The notes under the pieces are model-generated. The model ran no database searches. It saw only the letters and a program-made list of their open reading frames with translations, and was not told where the DNA came from. From positions 1 to 23,426 of the forward strand of contig CAKSPU010000036.1 in assembly GCA_934486875.1 (NCBI GenBank): a stretch of DNA of 23,426 nucleotides. The letters run 5' to 3'. The number at the start of each line of letters is the position of its first letter. Position 1 is the stretch's first letter. The position numbers and the translations under genes are program-made. Of this stretch, positions 15,025-21,086 are shown piece after piece. This stretch comes from an uncultured Oscillospiraceae bacterium (GTDB lineage: Bacteria; Bacillota; Clostridia; Oscillospirales; Ruminococcaceae).

Positions 15025-15513
15025 ATGAACAAGACAGGTCAGCAGCATTTTCGCAGCTGCTTTGAACATTACAGCAGAACGGTTTATGCTGTGGCTTTTT
15101 CAATGATGAAAAACAGTGCTGATGCAAATGACATAATGCAGGAGGTGTTCCTGAAATTCTATCAGAATATGGACAAACTCACCGATGAGGCTCACATCAG
15201 ACCGTGGCTCATAACTGTTACCGTAAACACCTGCCGAAACACGCTCAGGTCAGGCTGGTTTTCCAAAACAACTGCCTGTGACATTTCATCTGAGGGCTCA
15301 TATGAAGAAAGCTTCGGTGAAAAAAGTGAGCTGTTTTATGCGGTTATGAATCTGCCCGAAAAGGAACGTGTACCAATACATCTGTTTTATTATGAGGGCT
15401 GTTCAACATCTGAAATTGCAAAACTTCTGAAAATGAAGGAATCAACGGTAAGGGTAAGGATAATGCGGGGCAGGGAAAAACTGAAAAAGCTTCTTAAGGA
15501 GGAAACGGTATGA
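15025..15513 (+). CDS. ECF-type RNA polymerase sigma factor
   Basis: This is an alternative sigma factor of the extracytoplasmic function group (162 residues), redirecting RNA polymerase in response to an envelope signal. Sigma region 2 spans about 8-75, with the core-binding phrase SADANDIMQEVFLKFYQN (31-48). Region 4 spans about 103-158, with a helix-turn-helix (CSTSEIAKLLKMKESTVRVRIMRGREKLK). Region 3 is absent, as is usual for ECF factors. AGGGGTGA lies upstream of the ATG. The stop codon overlaps the start of the next gene by 4 nt (ATGA). The downstream protein has a cytosolic segment, one membrane span and an outer domain, the typical layout of a cognate anti-sigma. The regulon is unknown, though TGTAAC in its own upstream region hints at autoregulation. 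Confidence 0.92.
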   Translation: MNKTGQQHFRSCFEHYSRTVYAVAFSMMKNSADANDIMQEVFLKFYQNMDKLTDEAHIRPWLITVTVNTCRNTLRSGWFSKTTACDISSEGSYEESFGEKSELFYAVMNLPEKERVPIHLFYYEGCSTSEIAKLLKMKESTVRVRIMRGREKLKKLLKEETV

Positions 15514-16784
15514 GCAGGAACAAAAAATACATCGAACAGTTTGACCGCAGCGCAGGAAAGCCTGCCGATTTTGATAGCCTGTTCAGATTTGAGAAAAACG
15601 AGCTTATTGCCAAGCGAAAAATAAAAATGACCAACAATCGCAGTCGATTTGCTGTAATGTGTTCAGCGGCGGCAGTGATAGGAATTGCGGCTTTTGTGGC
15701 AATGGCTTATATAAACACAAAAGGGATCGAGTCCGATTCGGTTATGAGCAAGAGCACAGGCAATGTTTCTCCCGAGCTTACGGAATATATTGAAGGCAAC
15801 AGTCCTGCCCCAAAGCTTTCGGAGCTAACCGACAGGTTTGAATATGATATATCGGGGGACAGCTCCCTTGCAGCTGAAATACTAACGAACAATAACATTA
15901 ATATTATTGAAGAGGACGATGTTACTGTTAACTGGCAGTGGATATTAAGATTTAATGTTGTTTCAAAGGTATATGACGGCTTGAATGTAAAATACACGAT
16001 AAAGCCGCTGGAGGCATATGCCGATGATTCATTTATGCTTGATATGGAGGAAAGCATAGACGGAACACTTACTGTTTCGGTGCCAATCTGTGTAACAGAA
16101 AGAGAACTTCAGATCGGGCGAGAATATATTATGCCGCTGTTTGTGTATAAACATAATAATGACAGCGTTTCGCATACGGATCTGCTTACGGACTTTTTTG
16201 CCGAAAGAACCGATAACGGCTGGCTTATATATGACGGGGGAAGATATAACTCTGACTTTTTCGATATTCTTGAAGCTGATACGTTGGAAGTCGAAAATGA
16301 TAGGGAGACAGGCGGCAGATATTATCTTGAACCCTCGGACGATGTGATGAATGAAAAACTGGCATCATATGTTAATTCATTAAATTTTTCCTATTATTAT
16401 CAGGATAACGACTCTGCTTCACAGACTGCTATCAATGATACTATGCCGCTGTTGCTGGATAATGAACAGTATTTTTCCTTTGCACCGAATGTTTCCGGTA
16501 CTGTTATTTTTGCGGGGGAGACTGTTAACGGTGAACTTTGTGCCGCTGTTGAGCTTGAAAATTACAACGAAGCTGATGAGCTGCCATACTGCAAAATTAT
16601 ACTTATTTCGGGACTTAGCGAGCTTTATTTATCAACAGGGGACATTCTTGGCGAAGAATCCGGCAATGAAACGGTTATCGGCACTTATAGCAGCGAGCCT
16701 GTTTATGTGCAGCTTATCGACAGCAGTGGAATGCCAATCGAACCGGACATAAGCGATTATTCCTCCGAAACAATATCCGAATGA
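15510..16784 (+). CDS. Membrane protein, probable anti-sigma factor of the ECF pair
   Basis: This 424-residue protein has a basic cytosolic N-terminus (1-45), one membrane span (about 47-68, SRFAVMCSAAAVIGIAAFVAMAY) and a large acidic extracytoplasmic part. Its position directly after an ECF sigma gene with an ATGA overlap, and this topology, indicate a role in holding the sigma factor at the membrane. That is an inference, since no zinc-type (HxxxCxxC) or RsgI motif is seen in the N-terminus. Residues about 90-240 look like a DUF4179-type domain as found in many clostridial sigma-linked membrane proteins, but I am not sure of this. The far C-terminus is rich in Glu, Asp and Tyr. AAGGAGG (15495-15503 region) precedes the ATG. 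A bidirectional terminator follows at once. Confidence 0.8.
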   Translation: MSRNKKYIEQFDRSAGKPADFDSLFRFEKNELIAKRKIKMTNNRSRFAVMCSAAAVIGIAAFVAMAYINTKGIESDSVMSKSTGNVSPELTEYIEGNSPAPKLSELTDRFEYDISGDSSLAAEILTNNNINIIEEDDVTVNWQWILRFNVVSKVYDGLNVKYTIKPLEAYADDSFMLDMEESIDGTLTVSVPICVTERELQIGREYIMPLFVYKHNNDSVSHTDLLTDFFAERTDNGWLIYDGGRYNSDFFDILEADTLEVENDRETGGRYYLEPSDDVMNEKLASYVNSLNFSYYYQDNDSASQTAINDTMPLLLDNEQYFSFAPNVSGTVIFAGETVNGELCAAVELENYNEADELPYCKIILISGLSELYLSTGDILGEESGNETVIGTYSSEPVYVQLIDSSGMPIEPDISDYSSETISE

Positions 16785-16789
16785 AAAAA

Positions 16790-16821
16790 GGCTTCTGCAC
16801 GAAAAATGCAGAAGCCTTTTT
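16790..16821. terminator. Bidirectional terminator between the anti-sigma gene and pduL
   Basis: A 10-bp perfect stem (GGCTTCTGCA at 16790-16799 with TGCAGAAGCC at 16807-16816) has a 7-nt loop. TTTTT follows on the plus strand, and a run of six A before the stem gives a U tract on the minus strand. Confidence 0.9.
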
Positions 16822-16837
16822 ATGTATTAAGATAAAA

Positions 16838-17416
16838 TTACATCTTGTAGATAGTGCCTGTGAGACCGGGGTGAGCGGAGATAGCGTTTGCTTCGTCGGT
16901 GTCTATGTGCATAGCTCTTGCGAACTTGTCGGATACACGGCAGACAACATCACCGAGGATAGCCTTTCTTCCATCAGTGTCGATCTTTACCCAAACGATC
17001 TCCTTGTCCTTAACGCCGAGTTCTTCAGCGTCTGCGGGAGTAAGGTGGATATGACGCTTTGCAACGATAACGCCCTCAGAAAGCTCAACCTCGCCGCAGG
17101 GACCAACCAGCTTACAGGCACCTGAACCTGCAACATCTCCGCTCTCTCTGATAGGAGCAGCGATTCCGATAGAACGTGCATCGGTAGCGGAAAGCTCGAC
17201 CTGGTTTGCGCTTCTTACAGGGCCGAGGATAGAAACGTTTGCGAGAGACTTCTTAGGACCTACAACATCAACTCTCTGCTCGGAAGCAAACTGACCGGGC
17301 TGGGAAAGATCCTTCTTCTTAGTAAGTGTTGCGCCCTTTCCGAAAAGGATCTCAAGAGCTTCCTGTGTAACGTGAACGTGACGTGCGGAGGTTTCAACAA
17401 TAAATTCTGCTGACAT
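16838..17416 (-). CDS. pduL: Phosphate propanoyltransferase / phosphotransacylase PduL
   Basis: PduL interconverts acyl-CoA and acyl-phosphate (propanoyl or acetyl) with phosphate and CoA. With acetate kinase it gives ATP from acetyl-CoA. The 192 residues contain two tandem PduL domains with the zinc-binding motifs SARHVHVTQ (H13, H15) and AKRHIHLTPADA (H122, H124), and a later candidate ligand H170 (AMHIDTDEAN). The frame stays open upstream to 17584, but that part is unrelated AT-rich leader DNA. ATG 17416 begins right at the conserved domain and follows AAAGG. No microcompartment shell or diol-utilisation genes lie nearby, and there is no N-terminal encapsulation helix. It therefore probably acts in the cytosol as the housekeeping phosphotransacetylase, an inference consistent with Clostridia that lack Pta. 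Confidence 0.93.
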   Translation of the reverse strand: MSAEFIVETSARHVHVTQEALEILFGKGATLTKKKDLSQPGQFASEQRVDVVGPKKSLANVSILGPVRSANQVELSATDARSIGIAAPIRESGDVAGSGACKLVGPCGEVELSEGVIVAKRHIHLTPADAEELGVKDKEIVWVKIDTDGRKAILGDVVCRVSDKFARAMHIDTDEANAISAHPGLTGTIYKM

Positions 17417-17443
17417 ATTAAATACCAACCTTTCAAAATTTAT

Positions 17444-17474
17444 GGAGATATGCCCAAAACAGGCTATATCTGCC
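17444..17474 (-). other. Hairpin in the pduL leader
   Basis: On the minus strand GGCAGATATAGCC can fold back on GGGCATATCTCC with two single-base bulges and a short U-rich loop. It lies between the predicted transcription start (about 17480) and the ribosome binding site. There is no U tract directly after it, so an attenuator is not shown. It may stabilise the messenger or control translation. Confidence 0.35.
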
Positions 17475-17486
17475 AACTCTATGTTT

Positions 17487-17514
17487 ATTATACCACTATG
17501 GAGAAAAATGTCAA
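17487..17514 (-). promoter_or_regulatory. Sigma-A promoter of pduL
   Basis: On the minus strand, consensus -35 TTGACA (17509-17514) and -10 TATAAT (17487-17492) are 16 bp apart. A CCACT/AGTGG inverted repeat (17493-17497 and 17514-17518) brackets the spacer and could be an operator. Confidence 0.78.
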
Positions 17515-17570
17515 GTGGTGTATTGTTAAGTTTGATTTGACAGATTGACGCAAAAATTAATAAAAATCTA

Positions 17571-17599
17571 TAGACAAATGACATAAAATAGAGTATAAT
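17571..17599 (+). promoter_or_regulatory. Sigma-A promoter of the Lrp-aminotransferase-ispE operon
   Basis: The -35 TAGACA (17571-17576) and -10 TATAAT (17594-17599) have a 17-bp spacer, followed about 45 bp later by AAAGGAAGG and the ATG of the Lrp-family gene. Confidence 0.7.
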
Positions 17600-17653
17600 A
17601 AAAGGGTATATCTGAGAAATAATTTCGGGTAACCAAAGAAAGGAAGGATTATA

Positions 17654-18133
17654 ATGGATTCTCTCATCAAGCTTTTAAAGGGAAATGCAAGACTTTCTGA
17701 CGAGCAGCTGGCGGTAATGCTGGGAATTACCCCCGAAGAGGTCGCGGCACGGATAGCCGATTACGAGAAAAAAGGCGTTATCAAGGGTTATAACGCTATT
17801 ATAAATGATGAACTGGCGGACAAAAACTCTGTAACTGCGTTTATTGAGGTAAAGGTAAAGCCCAAGAAGGAATTTGGCTTTGACGAGCTTGCCCGCAAGA
17901 TAATGGAATTTTCAGAGGTCGATTCCGTAACACTTATGTCTGGCTCATTCGACCTTGCCGTTACGCTCAGAGGAACAAACTACAAGGAGATCGCTCTTTT
18001 TGTGGCTCAGAGACTTTCCTCTATGGAGGGTGTTATCTCCACCTCCACACATTTCGTACTCAAGCAGTACAAAGAACAAGGCTTCTTCATTGAAAAGGAA
18101 GCTGCAGATGAAAGGGGCTTCGTATCTCCGTGA
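17654..18133 (+). CDS. Lrp/AsnC family transcriptional regulator
   Basis: This DNA-binding regulator of amino-acid metabolism has 159 residues. Residues 1-58 are an AsnC-type winged helix-turn-helix (LSDEQLAVMLGITPEEVAARIADYEKKGVIKGY). Residues about 65-140 are the RAM ligand-binding/oligomerisation domain (TAFIEVKVKP, VDSVTLMSGSFDLAVTLRG, VISTSTHFVLKQYKEQG). Its last codons overlap the GTG start of an aminotransferase gene by 4 nt. Such Lrp-aminotransferase pairs are common in Clostridia, and the regulator probably controls its own operon in response to an amino acid. Which amino acid cannot be read from the sequence. The ATG is preceded by AAAGGAAGG. Confidence 0.93.
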   Translation: MDSLIKLLKGNARLSDEQLAVMLGITPEEVAARIADYEKKGVIKGYNAIINDELADKNSVTAFIEVKVKPKKEFGFDELARKIMEFSEVDSVTLMSGSFDLAVTLRGTNYKEIALFVAQRLSSMEGVISTSTHFVLKQYKEQGFFIEKEAADERGFVSP

Positions 18134-19320
18134 TAGATTACGATAAGCTTATTTCCGAAAAATGCAGGGTAATGAAGCCCTCGGGAATAAGAAAATTTTT
18201 TGATATTGCCGCTCAGATGGATAATGTTATATCTCTGGGCGTTGGTGAGCCTGATTTTCAGACTCCCTGGAATGTAAGGCAGGCAGCTATAACCTCTCTC
18301 GAAAAGGGTAAGACAAAATATACGGCAAATTCGGGTCTTGCAGAGCTCAGAAAGGCTATCAGCGAAAATATCCGCAAAAATACAGGAGTAAGCTATTGCG
18401 AAAATGACGAGATAATCGTTACTGTAGGCGGCTCCGAGGGCATTGATATCTCAATAAGAACACTTATTGAGAGCGGCGATGAGGTTCTTATAGTTGAACC
18501 CTGCTTTGTCTGCTATGCTCCCATAGTATCACTTTGCGGCGGTGTTCCCGTTTCGGTGCAGACCACAGAGGAAACTCAGTTCAGACTTACTCCCGAGATG
18601 CTCCGTGAAAAGATAACCGATAAGACTAAGCTCCTTATTCTGCCTTTCCCCAACAATCCCACAGGTGCGATAATGGAAAGAAGTGACCTTGAAGCCATTG
18701 CTGAGGTCATTCGTGACACGAATATCCTTATTCTTTCCGATGAGATATACAGCTCTCTTACATATGGCACAAAGCATTGCTCAATTATTGAGATCGAGGG
18801 TATGAAGGAACGCACTATCTACGTTAACGGCTTCTCAAAGGCATACGCAATGACAGGCTGGAGACTTGGTTATGTTGCAGGTCCCAAGCCCATTATCAAG
18901 CAGATGCTGAAAATCCATCAGTATGGAATTATGAGCAGTCCCACTGTTTCGCAGTATGCTGCTGTTGAGGCTCTTGAAAACTGTGATGAGGATATCATCA
19001 AAATGCGTGATGAATATGATATGCGCAGAAGATGGCTTGTAAAGGCTCTTAATGATATCGGACTTACCTGTTTTGAGCCAAAGGGTGCATTCTATGTGTT
19101 CCCAAGCATCAAATCAACGGGACTTACCAGTGAGGAATTCTGCGAGAAACTGGTTTATGAACACAATGTTGCGGTGGTTCCCGGAAATGCATTCGGCGAG
19201 TGCGGCGAGGGATATATCCGAATTTCCTACGCATATTCACTTAAGCATATTATGACTGCCATAGACCGTATCAAGGAGTTCCTTGCCGATCTGGACAAGC
19301 AGAAAAAGGGCAACGGCTGA
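18130..19320 (+). CDS. Class I/II PLP-dependent aminotransferase (PatA/AlaT-like)
   Basis: This fold-type I aminotransferase moves an amino group between an amino acid and a 2-oxoacid. The closest named groups are PatA-like and aspartate/alanine aminotransferases of subgroup I-gamma. The 396 residues have the standard length. Visible active-site features are ISLGVGEPDF (34-43), the PLP-phosphate region VTVGGSEGIDI (97-107), N175 in PFPNNPTGA, D204 and Y207 in SDEIYSSL, and the Schiff-base lysine K237 in VNGFSKAYAMTGWRLGY. A substrate-carboxylate Arg is expected in GYIRISYA near the C-terminus. The GTG start overlaps the Lrp gene stop, and the stop overlaps the next ATG by one base, so translation is coupled throughout. 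Substrate specificity is not determined. Confidence 0.93.
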   Translation: MIDYDKLISEKCRVMKPSGIRKFFDIAAQMDNVISLGVGEPDFQTPWNVRQAAITSLEKGKTKYTANSGLAELRKAISENIRKNTGVSYCENDEIIVTVGGSEGIDISIRTLIESGDEVLIVEPCFVCYAPIVSLCGGVPVSVQTTEETQFRLTPEMLREKITDKTKLLILPFPNNPTGAIMERSDLEAIAEVIRDTNILILSDEIYSSLTYGTKHCSIIEIEGMKERTIYVNGFSKAYAMTGWRLGYVAGPKPIIKQMLKIHQYGIMSSPTVSQYAAVEALENCDEDIIKMRDEYDMRRRWLVKALNDIGLTCFEPKGAFYVFPSIKSTGLTSEEFCEKLVYEHNVAVVPGNAFGECGEGYIRISYAYSLKHIMTAIDRIKEFLADLDKQKKGNG

Positions 19321-19886
19321 TGATGACCGCAGAAGAGCTTCTTGAAAAAGCCCCCGTTCTTGCAAGACGCAATTATGAGAAAAACTGCCATAGGCGCAAG
19401 CCATCGGGACTTATAAACGGGCAGAGAAAATGTGCAGTTTCAGATTACCGTATGGGATTTTGCAAGATGTCCCACAACGGCTGCGGGGCTATTGCAATAT
19501 ATAATGCTCTGCTTTCGGCGGGGCATAAGCCTGATATATCGCTCATAGCCCTTGGAATAGACTGCTATGCACTGAGACTTGGCGGCATACTCGGCACTGA
19601 CTGTAAAAAAGCGGAAGAGCTTTTCCAAAAGTGCCGTATCCCTGCGGTAAAAGCGTCGGATTATGACGATTTTGTAAAGGTAATGGGTGCTGTCAGAGTG
19701 GGCATTCTGTGCTACTGGGTGGCAAAGCCGAGACGTTCACTGCTTCATTATGTGGCTGTGGTGAATAATGGAAACGGCTTCGATGTATGCAACAGGTTTT
19801 CCAACCGCAGAACGCCCTCCAAGGTTCGTGCAATAGGCGATTTCTGCCCGAAAGAAAGCTTCGTCTGCGGATTTTTTATAAGCTGA
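19320..19886 (+). CDS. Papain-like / C39-like putative cysteine peptidase of unknown role
   Basis: I do not recognise a named family with certainty. The 188 residues have a likely catalytic Cys in KMSHNGCGAIAIYNAL (C55), a later LLHYVAVVNNGNGFDV (H143, with D155 or N158 as a third residue) and a helical N-terminus. This order (Cys at the start of a helix, then His opening a beta strand) is that of papain-like and peptidase C39-type folds. No signal peptide or membrane segment is seen, so it should be cytosolic. It starts at ATG 19320, overlapping the aminotransferase stop by one base, and ends 13 bp before ispE. It is thus an integral member of the operon. Several cysteines (C23, C38, C48, C82, C95, C105, C131, C157) are unusual for its size. 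Confidence 0.75.
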   Translation: MMTAEELLEKAPVLARRNYEKNCHRRKPSGLINGQRKCAVSDYRMGFCKMSHNGCGAIAIYNALLSAGHKPDISLIALGIDCYALRLGGILGTDCKKAEELFQKCRIPAVKASDYDDFVKVMGAVRVGILCYWVAKPRRSLLHYVAVVNNGNGFDVCNRFSNRRTPSKVRAIGDFCPKESFVCGFFIS

Positions 19887-19899
19887 AAGGAGAGGCGAT

Positions 19900-20745
19900 T
19901 TGAACAGCCTTGTTCTTAGCGCAAAAGCAAAGATAAATCTTTACCTTGATGTCACGGGTAAAAGGGCAGACGGATATCATCTGCTTGAAACTGTTATGCA
20001 CACAGTTTCACTTTGTGACACGGTAACGCTGACAAAAACGGATAGGAGCGGGATAGAAATATCCTGTTCCGAACCGCTTATTCCCTGCAATGAGAAAAAC
20101 ATTGCATATAAATGTGCAGCTGCTTTTTTTGAAAAAACAGGAATAAGCGGCGGGAGTGTCAGCATAGATATAATCAAAAGGATACCGTCACAGGCGGGAA
20201 TGGGCGGCGGAAGCGCCGACGGAGCGGCTGTTCTTACAGGACTTGACCGCCTCTTTGAAACAGATCTTTCCGAAAATGAGCTTATTTCCATAGGTGCAAA
20301 GATAGGCGCAGATATTCCTTTCTGCATAAAAGGCGGCTGCGGTTACTGCACGGGAATAGGCGAGATAATTGAACCGCTTCCTGCTATACGTGGCTGCGTG
20401 CTCATAGGAAAAGGCAAAGCGGGCATCAGCACGGCAGAGGCATTCGGCAAAATTGATTCGCTTGGCAGCGGCATAGGCATTACAAATATCAAAAAAATCT
20501 TTGGAAATGTTTCGGCGCTGACTGATATTGCTCCATACTGTCGGAATATTTTTGATGATGTGACAAGCCTTGAAGAGGTCACAGACATAAAAAGAATAAT
20601 GATGGAAAGTGGTGCGGTATGCTCGGCAATGACGGGCAGCGGCTCGGCAGTTTTCGGATTGTTCGGGTCTGAAAATATTGCCGCCAATGCACAGGAAGTC
20701 TTAAAACAAAAGAATTATTTTACGGCTTTATGCAGGCTCTCATAA
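19900..20745 (+). CDS. ispE: 4-diphosphocytidyl-2-C-methyl-D-erythritol kinase IspE
   Basis: IspE phosphorylates the 2-hydroxyl of CDP-methylerythritol, the fourth step of the non-mevalonate isoprenoid pathway. The 281 residues fit this GHMP kinase. The substrate region AKINLYLDVTGKRADGYH includes the likely catalytic K11. The ATP loop is IPSQAGMGGGSADGAAVL (95-112), the second catalytic residue is D138 (IGADIPFC), and the C-terminal glycine motif is AMTGSGSAVFGLF. Translation begins at TTG 19900, set by AAAGGAGAGG shortly before. No in-frame ATG fits the conserved N-terminus. It is the last gene of the Lrp operon, and a hairpin spans its stop codon. No other isoprenoid genes are in this window. 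Confidence 0.95.
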   Translation: MNSLVLSAKAKINLYLDVTGKRADGYHLLETVMHTVSLCDTVTLTKTDRSGIEISCSEPLIPCNEKNIAYKCAAAFFEKTGISGGSVSIDIIKRIPSQAGMGGGSADGAAVLTGLDRLFETDLSENELISIGAKIGADIPFCIKGGCGYCTGIGEIIEPLPAIRGCVLIGKGKAGISTAEAFGKIDSLGSGIGITNIKKIFGNVSALTDIAPYCRNIFDDVTSLEEVTDIKRIMMESGAVCSAMTGSGSAVFGLFGSENIAANAQEVLKQKNYFTALCRLS

Positions 20746-20762
20746 TGAAAATTACGAGAGCC
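20735..20762 (+). terminator. Hairpin spanning the ispE stop codon, possible terminator
   Basis: GGCTCTC (20735-20741) and TAAT (20743-20746) pair with ATTA (20751-20754) and GAGAGCC (20756-20762) around a GAAA tetraloop. The stop codon lies in the 5' arm. The U tract expected of an intrinsic terminator is missing, so it may instead protect the 3' end of the messenger. Confidence 0.4.
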
Positions 20763-20790
20763 TATAACGCCGATATTTTATACGCATTAT

Positions 20791-20812
20791 TATGTTAGAA
20801 TGCTCTAACATA
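20791..20812. promoter_or_regulatory. Palindromic operator candidate upstream of feoA
   Basis: A perfect inverted repeat has two 9-bp arms, TATGTTAGA (20791-20799) and TCTAACATA (20804-20812), around ATGC. It lies 18 bp before the feoA ATG. The TTAG...CTAA symmetry resembles binding sites of DtxR/IdeR-type metal repressors and, less well, Fur boxes. Iron-responsive repression of feoAB is the expected function but is inferred. A clear -35/-10 pair was not found. Confidence 0.6.
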
Positions 20813-20830
20813 TGTGAAAGGAATGATAAA

Positions 20831-21058
20831 ATGACGCTTGACAAGCTGCCTATAGGAAAGAGCGCAGTTATAATTCAGGTCGGGGGAGAGGGCGCACTGA
20901 GATGCCGGCTTCTTGATATGGGACTTATCCCAAGAACACGTGTAACAGTACGAAAAGCCGCTCCGATGGGAGATCCTATTGAAATACATCTCCGTGGGTA
21001 TGAGCTTACGCTCCGCCTTGAAGAAGCAAAACAGATCACTGTAAATCCGGAAGAATAA
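20831..21058 (+). CDS. feoA: Ferrous iron transport protein A
   Basis: FeoA is a small cytosolic SH3-like protein that assists the FeoB iron permease. The 75 residues are the usual family length and carry the hallmark GEGALRCRLLDMGLIPRTRVTVRKAAPMGDP followed by EIHLRGYELTLRLEEAKQI. The frame continues upstream to an ATG at 20792, but that lies inside the operator palindrome. The ATG at 20831 follows AAAGGA by 8 nt and matches the family start (MTLDKLPIGKSA). The gene is 28 bp ahead of the feoB start, and the two clearly form one iron-uptake operon. Confidence 0.95.
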   Translation: MTLDKLPIGKSAVIIQVGGEGALRCRLLDMGLIPRTRVTVRKAAPMGDPIEIHLRGYELTLRLEEAKQITVNPEE

Positions 21059-21070
21059 AAAATGCAATTG

Positions 21071-21077
21071 GAAAGGA
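21071..21077 (+). promoter_or_regulatory. Ribosome binding site that fixes the feoB start
   Basis: GAAAGGA directly abuts the first ATG (21078) but is 9 nt from the second in-frame ATG (21087), so 21087 is the likely start. Confidence 0.75.
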
Positions 21078-21086
21078 ATGCTGCAA

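Noticed and set aside
14733..15127. Open frames across the palindromic element (14733-14942 plus, 14786-15127 minus)
   Set aside because: They run through a terminator and an inverted repeat, have no ribosome binding site, and resemble no protein family.
16838..17416. Part of a bacterial microcompartment operon
   Set aside because: No shell protein, diol dehydratase or aldehyde dehydrogenase genes are in the window and PduL has no targeting helix.
17417..17584. Longer N-terminus for PduL
   Set aside because: The extra 56 codons lie over the promoter and leader hairpin and do not look like protein; ATG 17416 starts at the conserved domain.
20792..20830. feoA start at ATG 20792
   Set aside because: That ATG is part of the operator palindrome and has no ribosome binding site; ATG 20831 matches the family start.
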